DNA of 64,000 nt. Source: Cyclaneusma minus (lineage: Eukaryota; Ascomycota; Leotiomycetes; Marthamycetales; Marthamycetaceae). The stretch's first letter is position 1; every line of letters begins with the position of its first letter. The DNA is taken from the NCBI GenBank assembly GCA_037179335.1, contig JAKZHN010000001.1, positions 868,001 through 932,000 of the forward strand. The letters are read 5' to 3'. Below, piece after piece: positions 32,902 to 41,832 of the stretch. The position numbers were made by a program, and so were the translations under genes. Below the pieces are notes generated by a model. The model did no database searches. It was not told the origin of the DNA and saw only the letters and a program-made list of their open reading frames with translations.

Positions 32902-34593
32902 CTATATTGGGGGACAGTTAAGGGGTAAGTGATATCCAGAACTCGTGTTCGTTCAACATACTGGGCGTAGGTCTCGGCTCCGCTCGACTAAGAGAAATCA
33001 AATGCGCGATGCAGTTGCTACTCGTGCTTTCCTCTGAACATAGCTACCAGACATCGATCGAAAGGCTGTATTTTGCGATTTGTGTCTTATTAGAGAAGCT
33101 CCAGGGAGGATATTTATACCTTTTTGGTCAGAGCAAACGAGCACGTGACATGCTTAGTATTGTCTGGAAAGTAACAATGCGTTCATTGGTCGTAGCGACG
33201 CTAGCTGGGAGACTCGACAGTGGTCGGGATCAGAGACAGTTAGTGAGCAAGAGTAGTTCAGGAAATGCACACGCACTGATCGTAGGTCTAGGTTTCCCCA
33301 AAATATTTGTGTCAAGATTTTATTTTTGGTCCAGACATGGCTACTAGATATCTGATAGTCTCTCCAGATGTTAATTTGGCTGGGGATGAGAATCTTTGAG
33401 CAAAAGAAAAAGAGACGCAGTGCGGGTATTTATACCTTTCAGGTATGAGCCAAAGAACACGTCACGGCCAGATGCCCCAGAATCGACAGTCCATGACTGG
33501 TAATGACAGTAGCTGGGAGATTTGACAGTGGTTGGAAACCTGGACTTGGGAATAATGGGAGAGTGGGAAAATGAGTGTAGTTCAAGAATCTTGCACATCA
33601 TGCAAAGCGCAGGGCCCACTTTTTCCCAAGAGGTTCAAGAAAGGTTTTCCCTCCAAACATGGCTACCAGACATTCATTCAATGGTCTCTCCAAATGTATA
33701 TCTGTCCGTGGCCAATGGCCGAATGTCAACAGTCGATAACTTTCTGGAGAAAAAGACATAAGGGAGCCGCAGTGCGGATATTTATAGCCACAGGGCACAT
33801 GCCCCAAAGCCAAAGAGCCAAAAGGCACGTTTACGTGCTAACTTAACAATCCATAAGTTGTAACGGCAGTAGCTGGGAGATTTGACGGTGGTAGCAGTGA
33901 GAGACAGATGGGGTGCGAGTATTGCACAAGGATTGCGTACAGTATGGATCTTGACTCTTGACTCTACCAGAGAAGTCGAGGAAGTAGCTTAGATGCAGCT
34001 GGCACAACTTGGTTTTCTCCAGACGTGGCGTCCAGCAGTGGTTTGTGGAATTCTTGAAGAAGAAGTAATCATAACCACAGGGAGGGTATTTATAGCTTTC
34101 TGGTCGGAGCCAAAGAGCCAAAGAGCACGTCACGTGCTGACTGAAGGTGTGTTGGTTATATTGACGGTAGCTGGAAGTCTCGACACTGGCAGGAAGGGAA
34201 TGGGTGACAGTCGGGGGGTGAGTGGAGTTCTGAAAAAAGTGAAATGCGTATAGCATACCGAATGCAGGTGTTCGCTTTCCAAAAGAGCTAGTTCAGCTGC
34301 CACTAATTCCGTTCGGACGATAGATCACCGGACATCAGGGGAGGTTTCGGGCCCTTCGGTTCTGGAGAAGAGGCAATTGAAGCCTCAAGACAAATATTTA
34401 TAGCCATATAGTGCACCAGAGCAAGAGCACGCCACGTCCTAGGTAGTCCAAAGCCACACCTCAAAGCACGTTTATCGGTGCCTAGAAAGACCCAATTGAA
34501 GAAGAAGAGCCACACATACCTCCTCCTCCCTCTGCCCTCAACCCTCCACCTCCCAAATTCCCCTTTGAAAAAATACCCAAACCCCCATCACAA

Positions 34594-36418
34594 TCACTTA
34601 CCCCAACTCGTTTTCCCCGTCAACACCCAGCTCTCATACCTCACTCCCCTTCTCTCCTCCTCCGTCAATCCCCAACTCTTTTCCACCTCACTCCCAGCCT
34701 CCACCCTGGCCACCCTCGCCCACCCCCTAATCAACTCCCTCCAATAACAAGCACTAGCCGCCTGACTACTATACCCCCTCTTCACAAACACCTCTCTCTG
34801 ATTCTCCGCAATGCGTCTTGCAATTTCCAGGTGGTGTTCTAGGTAGTTGACTGTGGCTTCCAGGTCCGACCAGTCGTGTTTTACGAATACGGTGTTGGCG
34901 TCTTCGGGAGGGTGGGAGAGTGGCCAGGTCGTGTTGGTGCTGTCGAGAGGGTATGCGGAGCGGGGTGGTTGGTAGGGGGCCAAAGGGGGGCCGGAGGGAG
35001 AGAGGAGAGAGTGCGAGAAGATGGGACGGACGAGGTGTGTGTTATGGAGGAGGAAGGTTATGGGTGGGGTGATGATGATGGAGGCGCAAGCTTGATGGTA
35101 GAGGAGGCGGCCGGAGTAGGTTATGCCCTGTTTTTTGGATTGAGTCTTGCTTTTCTCTCTAGAAGTACTTCAAGCGAAGGTGTCAAAAAAGAGGGGACAG
35201 AGTTGAGAGAGAATGGCCTGTGGTGCCAGTCTCCGCGACGAAATGTGAGATGCGACTCACTTCAGCGTACAGGATGTACTTGTACTTGCAGAAATCCTCG
35301 ATGTTGATCGCTTTCTTCTCCTCACCTGTGACATCCTTCCCATCCAGCATGTCGACATCAGCCCAATCTTTCCCCTTGGTGGTTGCTACCAAGTTGCTGC
35401 GCAATCCTTTCTGCCACAGCGGACTGAAGCGCACCGTTCCTCTCCATACAGCTTTTGCGATTTTCTCTTCCCATGGCGTCTGCTCAACAACCTCAATCTT
35501 CTCCAGTGCCTCATCCAGCGGCCCGATAAACTCCAACGGCCAAGTCCAGAAGCTGAAATGCGGCATTAGCCATTTGTTGAGCTCTGTGAAGGTGCCATCA
35601 GATCGTGAGAAGGACCAGGCATTGGCACGCGGCTCGTCATTGACGACGAGCCGGAAGTAGGTGTCCGGAAGCGGCGTTGGTGAGGTGACGATGGCTCGAT
35701 GAAGCTGCTGGAGAGCCGAGTTGTAATGCTGGGGAAGCTGTTAGTGGCGCGGAGTTGTGGAGTTCGACACGAAGCGGTGGGAGGAGGCGGGGAAGAAGGG
35801 CCGAGGACTGGCCGTGTGGAGACTGGGGACGCACGTGAGAGTTGTCTTGGGAGAGTTCGCGGCCGACGCTGAGGATGTAGAGCTGGGGAGCGAGTCAGCC
35901 GGTATCGGCCACGCACAAAGTGTTGCGTGGTGGATCTAGACGTCAGACAAGAGCACGTCCAGTGCAGAGGCAGATCTCACGATGTTTTGTGACCTTTCTG
36001 CAGTCTCCAAAAAGTAGAAAACGAATGGGCGTACTTTGTTGTCTTTTATCCTTCCCTGAACTTGCCCCACGAAGTTATCTGCCTCTCGCATAAACTCAAA
36101 CGGCCCGTCATGCACGGCGTTTTCGATTTCCTTGTTCAAGCCCGGAAAGGCAGCCGCGCACTGTTCCTCGGTCAGGGCATAAGAATCAAGCAAGTTCCTG
36201 TGGGGATATCGGCTTGGTCCCGAGCTTGAATCGCGTGTGGGGACCCCAAATGGAGACGCTTCCCCGAACTTCGCGGATGATTTTCGGGACCAAGAGATCC
36301 AAGGGATCAGGATGCAGACCGCTATGACAGCGAGAACGAGGAATTCGCCGATACGAATGAGGGCCTTGCCCGTCAAAGACAAAGGCGGTCTTTTGGTGTA
36401 CAACATGATTCGATGCAT
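34594..36418 (-). CDS. CAP10-family glycosyltransferase, type II membrane protein
   Basis: Exons 36418-36035, 35882-35835, 35728-35261 and 35127-34594 join in frame to 477 aa (an upstream ATG at 36505 would add 29 residues). One membrane anchor lies at about residues 24-43 (EFLVLAVIAVCILIPW) after a short cytosolic tail, as in Golgi glycosyltransferases. The CAP10 domain shows GRIKDNK|LYILSVGREL, HYNSALQQLHRAIVTSPTP, AVWRGTVRF and KYKYILYAEGITYSGRLLYH, with AENQREVFVKRGYSSQAA near the C-terminus. CAP10 proteins of fungi transfer xylose or related sugars to glycans or capsule polymers; the animal homologue is POGLUT/Rumi. The long first intron (152 bp) and small second exon (16 codons) are unusual but splice in phase. 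The 3' end lies about 190 bp from the last array unit. Sugar donor and acceptor are unknown. Confidence 0.85.
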
Positions 36419-38313
36419 CCGCGGCCAAGATGTACAAGAGAAGCTCGGCCCGGGGCTGTCTGACACGAAGAAAAAGAAGGAAAAGCAAGAATAAGACGGC
36501 GGCATTTAAGAAAAGCATCTCAAGTAATATCAGAGAGTCAAAAGGACAGATAACAGATGAGCACTCGCCGTTTCATTGACCGTTGATGGCCATTTTTGCA
36601 GCAATCAAAGGGCTCGAAATTGATTGCAGCGATCGCTGGACGCTGATCGATTCTTGTCCCAGGCCAGTCACAGCGCGGAGACTCCTCAACCTCCATCAAT
36701 CTGGAGCGTAGCCGCCGTGGAGATGTGGAGATGTCCCGCAGCGCTCCAGACCCCAGGCTGCACGCCAAGTCGGCGGCTGCCCCGTGGGCCCATATGTTTC
36801 TGCCAGCGGATAATGGTCGGCCGGGTCAGTGACGAAGCAGATCCAGGAAATATGAGGCCATTCAAGGATTTCTGACCGTACGGCGTCTGACGTCACCTCA
36901 GCGTTGACGCCCAAAGGCCGAGATGGCGGGCCGTCGCGGATACGAGTCGAAGTATTCAGAGTTTGACCAGAAGTTTTCTGGAAGGCATCGAAGGATGAAT
37001 GGAAGAGGCGAAGAAGCAAAGAAGCCTCTCCTGCATTTGACGGTCTGCGAACCTAGACGGTGACAAGTTGACGTCGGAAACATAGCGACCCATGGCTGAC
37101 CTTGCGGCGGTTGAGGCGTTTGTCGGCGGACGAGGGAGAGAAACTATGTGGACACGGGCTTTGCGCGCACGGGCATTCTTTCCCTCGCGATCACGTGCCA
37201 GCCCCCCCGCTTTTTTCCAGTCTTCCCCGTCTTTCGGTCAGTTCTCGGAGGCTAGAATCCCACGCACGCGGGGAACTCTGCGCTCTCCAGACTCTCTCCA
37301 CGTTTCCTCCAGATTCCAAGTTCCAGTGCGCCTTTTCCTTGCAACATATCGTCGGCCATCGTTCCGTTTTTCTCGTTCGATATTCTTTCCAGATGCAATA
37401 TCGACTCCCCCTCTTTCCCCAACACACTTCTATGACCAAATTGACTTCTAGTCATGTTCTCCGATCAAGCGCTTCCAAAGCTTAGCCTCAAGGTCCGGTC
37501 GGGCCCAACTCCTGACAAGCTCTCGGCGATGGAAGGCCAAGAGTCTAGCCCAGTTGGCATTTGCAAGAGCCGGTACCCTCGACAGGGATCATGGATACGG
37601 TGAGGTCTGCTCATTGGATGACGTGGTGACTGTGGGGACCCCAAAGATCTCCAGACCCCAACCTCCTCCATCCCTCTCCCCACTCCCCGGACACAACACC
37701 CACCACGGATTGACCAATGCCAATTGGCCTAGCGTCGACCAGAAGTCATGTCCTCGTGAGTGCGGGTGGGCCCTCTCGCTTTTCGCCCCAGTGCCCGGAC
37801 CGCTCCAACGAGGGGCTGCACCACACCGGCTCATGCACCGACGGTAGGACATCAATTGGAATCAACGCTCTCGGCGCCCCAGCTGAGTAGGACAGAACAT
37901 CCCTTGAGCGCTTTTCCAAAAAAGCTCGCGATACCAAGACTCCAAGTGGAGCACAGGAAGCAGTGATCAGATACATTCCTTGCTCGTGCTGCATGCAATG
38001 CCGCCAAGTCCCAAAAACAATGGCGAGCATACACGCGCTTGACGAGAGCCTCTCCAAGGATACCCCTCCATATCAAATGCTGGTCTGACTTTACCATAAA
38101 CGGTACGTCTGAAAGTTTACTATAACTACTGGCTCGCTCCCACGCTTCTTCTACTCTATTCTTATCGTCAAGTTTGCATTCATTTTGCACCTCCTCCCTC
38201 AGTCTTGCTGTTCTCAAGCAGACTCTCCCAGGGCTTCTGGCTCAACACCTCCTTTCCACCACTGTCCTCTCCCCCTCATCCTCTCCCCCTCATCCCAACC
38301 TACTCTCTTCATC
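36419..38313. other. long intergenic region, promoter of the sugar transporter
   Basis: Nearly 1.9 kb without a convincing gene. Short frames (37092-37451, 37102-37485, 37746-38057 and others) overlap on several frames and strands with no motif. The last 150 bp before 38314 are CT/CCCC-rich, like a fungal 5' leader. Confidence 0.5.
37632..37690. promoter_or_regulatory. cluster of three CreA-type (SYGGRG) sites
   Basis: GTGGGG at 37632-37637, CCCCAC (reverse GTGGGG) at 37678-37683 and CCCCGG (reverse CCGGGG) at 37685-37690 match the SYGGRG core bound by the carbon-catabolite repressor CreA/Cre1. They lie about 630-680 bp upstream of the sugar-transporter ATG. Glucose repression of that gene is a reasonable inference; such six-base sites also occur by chance. 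Confidence 0.4.
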
Positions 38314-40117
38314 ATGGTCGACGTCTCAAAGGCCGAGCCCAAGCAGGCCGTCCTTCACACCGAAAAGGCCCCCTTGGACTCACAGATCGAAAATGGCCCC
38401 AATGAGAAGGCCCCATCGATGCCAACACAAATCATCAGCGAAGAAGAAGCCATGAAGATCGCCGCCAACAACAGCTGGCAACTCGAGGAAGAATTCTCAC
38501 GACTGGAGGAACAACTCGCGGAAGTCAAGCCTGGCTACTGGTCACGGTTTGAACTGTCCTTCTCGGATCCCAGATACTTCACATGGCTCCTGACTGCCTT
38601 TGCTTCCATGGGTGGTCTGCTGTCCGGTCTCGACCAGTCTCTGATCAGTGGTGCAAACCTGTACATGCCCGACTCTCTACACCTCGACGACTCGCAACTC
38701 AGTCTGGTCAATGCATGCATGCCTCTGGGCGCCGTTGGAGGATCACTCTTATTATCTCCCGCCAACGAATACCTCGGCCGCAAAAACGCCATCATCTGGT
38801 CCTGCGTCCTCTACACCATCGGCGCCGCCCTCGAAGCCGGAGCCATCTCCTACCCCATGATGCTCGTCGGCCGTCTCGTCCTTGGTCTTGGTCTCGGTCT
38901 CGAAGGAGGAACTGTCCCCGTCTACGTCGCCGAATCCGTCGCCCTCAAGTATCGTGGAAACCTCGTCTCGCTCTACCAATTCAACATCGCCCTCGGAGAA
39001 GTCCTCGGCTACGTCGTCGCCGCCATCTTCGTGAAAGTGCCTGGCAACTGGCGCTACATGCTCGGCTCCTCCCTCATCTTCTCGACCATCATGTTGGTCG
39101 GCATGTTCTTCATGCCCGAGTCGCCTCGTTTCCTCATGCACAAGAAGCGCACTGTCGAAGCCTATGCTGTGTGGAAGCGCATCCGCGGTTCGGACTTCGA
39201 GGCCAAGCAGGAATTCTTCGTCATGCGCCATGCTGTCGAGACTGAACAGGCCGACATGAACAGCCGCAAGGGCTCCATGGCCTGGCTTGATTTCTTCACT
39301 GTTCCTCGCGCTCGTCGTGCGATCGTGTACTGCAACATCATGATTTTCCTCGGCCAGTTCACCGGTATCAACGCTATCATGTACTACATGTCTGTGCTCA
39401 TGACCGAAGTCGGCTTCACCTCCGAACAAGCCGTCTTTATGTCTCTGATCGGCGGCGGCACCCTTTTGATCGGCACCACACCCGCCATCTTCTACATGGA
39501 GCGCTTCGGTCGCCGATTCTGGGCCATTGCCATGTTGCCAGGATTTTTCATCGGCTTGATGATCATTGGTCTCGGCTACTTGATTCCTACCTCGAATACT
39601 GCTGCTGCTGCCGGCACGTACATCACTGGTCTGGTCATCTACGAACTGTTCTTCGGCTCGTATGCTTGCTTGACTTGGGTGTTGCCCGCTGAGGTGTACC
39701 CCACCTATTTGCGCAGTTACGGCATGACGAGTTCCGATGCCTTGCTGTACTTGTGCAGTTTCTTGGTTACGTACAACTTTACTGCTATGCAGAACAGCAT
39801 GGGCAAGATTGGTTTGACGCTGGGTTTCTATGGAGGAATTGCTGTTTTGGGTTGGTTCTATCAGGTATGTTTCACTCTTTCCTCCAGATTTGTGACGTCT
39901 AGTGAACTTGTGCTGACTTGAAACACAGATTCTCTTCATGCCCGAGACCAAGAACAAGTCTCTCGAAGAGATTGATCTGCTCTTCCAGCAACCAACCAGT
40001 GCACTGGTGGCGCAAAACTGGAAGGCGTGCAAGGAGACGACGAGTGATTTGTTCCATGGCAGGTGGAAGAAGGTGTTCTATCCCGGCGAGAAGAGCACCA
40101 TCATCATCAGTCATTAG
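38314..40117 (+). CDS. MFS sugar transporter (SP family)
   Basis: Exon 1 (38314-39864) and exon 2 (39929-40117), with a 64-bp GTATGT...ACAG intron, give 579 aa. The ATG at 38314 follows a CT-rich leader. A hydrophilic N-terminus of about 90 residues precedes 12 membrane segments. Sugar-porter signatures are present: GGLLSGLDQSLISG in the first helix, NEYLGRKNAI in loop 2-3, MPESPRFL in the central loop, QFTGINAIMYYM in helix 7, ERFGRRFWA in loop 8-9 and the exit motif FMPETKNKSLEEID. Proteins of this type bring hexoses, pentoses or polyols through the plasma membrane with protons. Helix 1 has the SGLDQS variant of the usual GYD. The large open frame on the opposite strand is a codon-bias shadow. 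The substrate is not predictable. Confidence 0.92.
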
Positions 40118-40399
40118 AATGCCTGTGAGAAGTAGTGGAGATGATTGTAATGCATTTTTGTGTTTTTGGAATTTGGCATAGCTGGCTGGCCGCAGTTGGG
40201 CTGTTGTATGAATGAAGGCTCTGCCTTGGAATTAATGGCGGTTAATGACTTTATGAAGTAGTGGCTGTTGGTAGGCTGCTGGCTAGAGAAATTTATACCC
40301 CCTTTTTCGTCGCGTATTTGCTGAGATGTTTTGGTGCGCTGATTCTGGGGATTGCTTTTGTGTGCGAGATCTAAGCCACTGAGGATGCGAGACGTAATC

Positions 40400-40580
40400 C
40401 AGGATATTTCAAGGACGAGGGAGTATTCCAAGTTATTGAGTATATGATAGGGACTCGGGAGGGTTCGAAGGACCCACGATATTCCCAAGGATTTGGGACG
40501 TTTCTAAAGACATGGGAAATTTCCAAGGACGCGGGAGATTTCAAATGATATGAGATAATTCAAGCGACTAGAAATATTCC
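40400..40580. repeat. degenerate 19-bp tandem repeat
   Basis: Consecutive segments such as GGACGTTTCTAAAGACATG, GGAAATTTCCAAGGACGCG and GGAGATTTCAAATGATATG repeat a unit close to GGANATTTCCAAGGACATG, with neighbouring copies 18-21 bp long. Similar units reappear near 43700-43800. It lies between the sugar-transporter 3' end and the next gene. Confidence 0.5.
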
Positions 40581-40728
40581 TAAAAAGGTGAAAAGCGTTG
40601 AAAACACGGTCACAAGATTGGAAGTTTTCAATTGCAGGCAGGAGAGCTTTGGTTTCAATTCTGTATTAACACACTTTTCTTTCTATTCCTATAGCTGCTA
40701 GCGCAGCCGGAAAAACTCTAAACGAGAT

Positions 40729-41175
40729 CTAAATCTCGTAGTCTTCTTTCAACAGGAGCTCCACAGACTCCTTGACCTCCTCGCCCAAGTCTTTAAAAAC
40801 TGCTTCACCATCAGAAGCAGACGACACGGAATCCGAATCCCACTCATCAGCGAGTCCTACAGCATTCTTCGCATCTTGAACTGACCAGCTCTCTTGTTGC
40901 AACAAGAGCTCCACAGACTTCTTAACCTCAAGTTTGTGACACCGGATCTTAGAACCAGACGACGAATCCCACTCATCAGCCAATCCCACAGCGTTCTTCG
41001 CGTCTTGGACCGACCAGCTCTCTTGTTGCAACAATAGCTCCACCGACTTCTTGACCTCAAGTTTGTGACCCCGGATCTTAAATCCTTCCGATGTTTCTGG
41101 CATGACAGCAACTTCGCCATCACAACCAGAAAACTCAGACTCGGAACCCCACTCGATGAAGCCATTTTCTTGCAT
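40729..41175 (-). CDS. acidic repeat protein, 148 aa, or C-terminal part of the upstream frame
   Basis: Open from ATG (41175) for 148 codons. A unit of about 41 residues containing HKLEVKKSVELLLQQESWS and VQDAKNAVGLADEWDS occurs twice almost unchanged, and a shorter third version (EEVKESVELLLKEDYEI) ends the protein. The units look like amphipathic helices joined by acidic linkers. No known domain recognised. The frame directly continues that of the gene at 41182-41832 after one TAA (TAA GAA TCT ATG), so the two could be one gene broken by a stop. The near-identity of the DNA repeats shows recent duplication. Confidence 0.5.
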   Translation of the reverse strand: MQENGFIEWGSESEFSGCDGEVAVMPETSEGFKIRGHKLEVKKSVELLLQQESWSVQDAKNAVGLADEWDSSSGSKIRCHKLEVKKSVELLLQQESWSVQDAKNAVGLADEWDSDSVSSASDGEAVFKDLGEEVKESVELLLKEDYEI

Positions 41176-41181
41176 AGATTC

Positions 41182-41832
41182 TTACTTCACAGCTAGGCCC
41201 TCCTCGCCTCCATACATTCCCACGCCCCACCCCCTCACAATGGCCTCAGCCGAGCGCGTGCTGCCGGGCGGGACAGGCAGGAGGTCCGAATTCAACCAGT
41301 GCATCAGAAACCCGTCAGCAGCAACGACTGACTGATTCTTGAGATATTCGAGCACAACAAATGCCATAATGCCAGCCTCTTTCTTGGTGACTGCGGCTCG
41401 GCTACCTTGCTGCACCCACAATCCGTTCACCCAGTCGCAGTTTTTCAGGACTGTAGATGCTACGAACTTCACGGAACATTCGTAGAGGGATGCGCAGCGG
41501 TGGCGACCGCCGGGCAGAAATCGAACGTCCATGGTGCCGATTGCGGCTAGGGCGGCGTATACGACGCCTTTGAGGTCGGGGGTGGGGCTGGCGGGGAGTT
41601 TGGCAATGGCGGGGAGTTTGGCAATGGCGGGGAGTTTGGCAATGGCAAGGAGTTCGGAAATGCCGTCTCGGTAATCGCGCCAGGTGTCTATTTGAGCGGG
41701 CGACTGGAGGAACACTAGGGTTTGGTTTTGGTACTTGAGACGTAGAACCCTGGTTGCGACGTCGAGGGTCACTGCCATGTCAGGGGTTTGGACAGCGTGG
41801 GAGGGCTCAGGGAAGGAAACCACGGAAGGCAT
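41182..41832 (-). CDS. unknown protein, 216 aa, with IAKLPA repeats
   Basis: I start at ATG 41832 (MPSVVSFPEPSHAVQTPDM); the open frame extends further upstream only through a non-ATG start. The sequence has short beta-like strands (MAVTLDVATRVLRLKYQNQTLVFLQSP), then three copies of an 18-bp unit encoding IAKLPA (about 41590-41650), then VVYAALAAIGTMDVRFLPGG and a Cys-containing segment. No domain recognised. It ends at TAA 41184-41182, and the same frame stays open for another 150 codons beyond it. The stop could be a CAA with one C-to-T change. An upstream exon in 41.9-42.2 kb cannot be excluded. Confidence 0.5.
   Translation of the reverse strand: MPSVVSFPEPSHAVQTPDMAVTLDVATRVLRLKYQNQTLVFLQSPAQIDTWRDYRDGISELLAIAKLPAIAKLPAIAKLPASPTPDLKGVVYAALAAIGTMDVRFLPGGRHRCASLYECSVKFVASTVLKNCDWVNGLWVQQGSRAAVTKKEAGIMAFVVLEYLKNQSVVAADGFLMHWLNSDLLPVPPGSTRSAEAIVRGWGVGMYGGEEGLAVK

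Larger units (their letters stand above)
28920..34402 (-). repeat. promoter-unit array, block C (15 inverted units)
   Basis: From about 28.9 kb the units are inverted. On the plus strand each reads TATTTATA, then CACGTG, then CGACAGTAG and CGACAGTGG, so promoters would fire leftward. TATA boxes (plus-strand coordinates) start at 29260, 30243, 30583, 30909, 31203, 31513, 31818, 32147, 32460, 32796, 33111, 33427, 33779, 34087 and 34395; from 30243 on the period is 294-352 bp, mean about 319. Pairs such as 30320/30339, 30974/30993, 31590/31609, 33196/33215 and 34162/34181 are always 19 bp apart. CACGTG or a one-base variant is in nearly every unit. About 75-130 bp after the TATA (leftward) a conserved block reads ATGTCTGGTAGCCATGTTTG on the minus strand. 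The rest has diverged heavily. The last unit abuts the 3' end of the CAP10 gene and lacks the paired elements. Confidence 0.87.

Noticed and set aside
33598..33828. 76-codon minus frame ending near the conserved block (NECLVAMFGG)
   Set aside because: It reads through the TATA box, so it cannot be a natural start. The similarity to the frame near 29.7 kb (DECLVAVFGG) reflects DNA repeat homology in another register.
17232..34402. array interpreted as 5S rRNA, snRNA or snoRNA gene cluster
   Set aside because: The period would suit 5S, but no 5S, U-RNA or box C/D or H/ACA sequence is recognisable and the transcribed parts are not conserved between units.
17232..34402. CRISPR-like array
   Set aside because: Repeats are long, diverged and promoter-like, there are no short identical repeats with unique spacers, and the genome is fungal.
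38752..40032. 426-codon open frame on the minus strand
   Set aside because: It lies opposite the sugar transporter, is rich in His, Asp, Glu and Val as expected for the reverse of a GC-biased membrane protein, and has no motif. It is a shadow.
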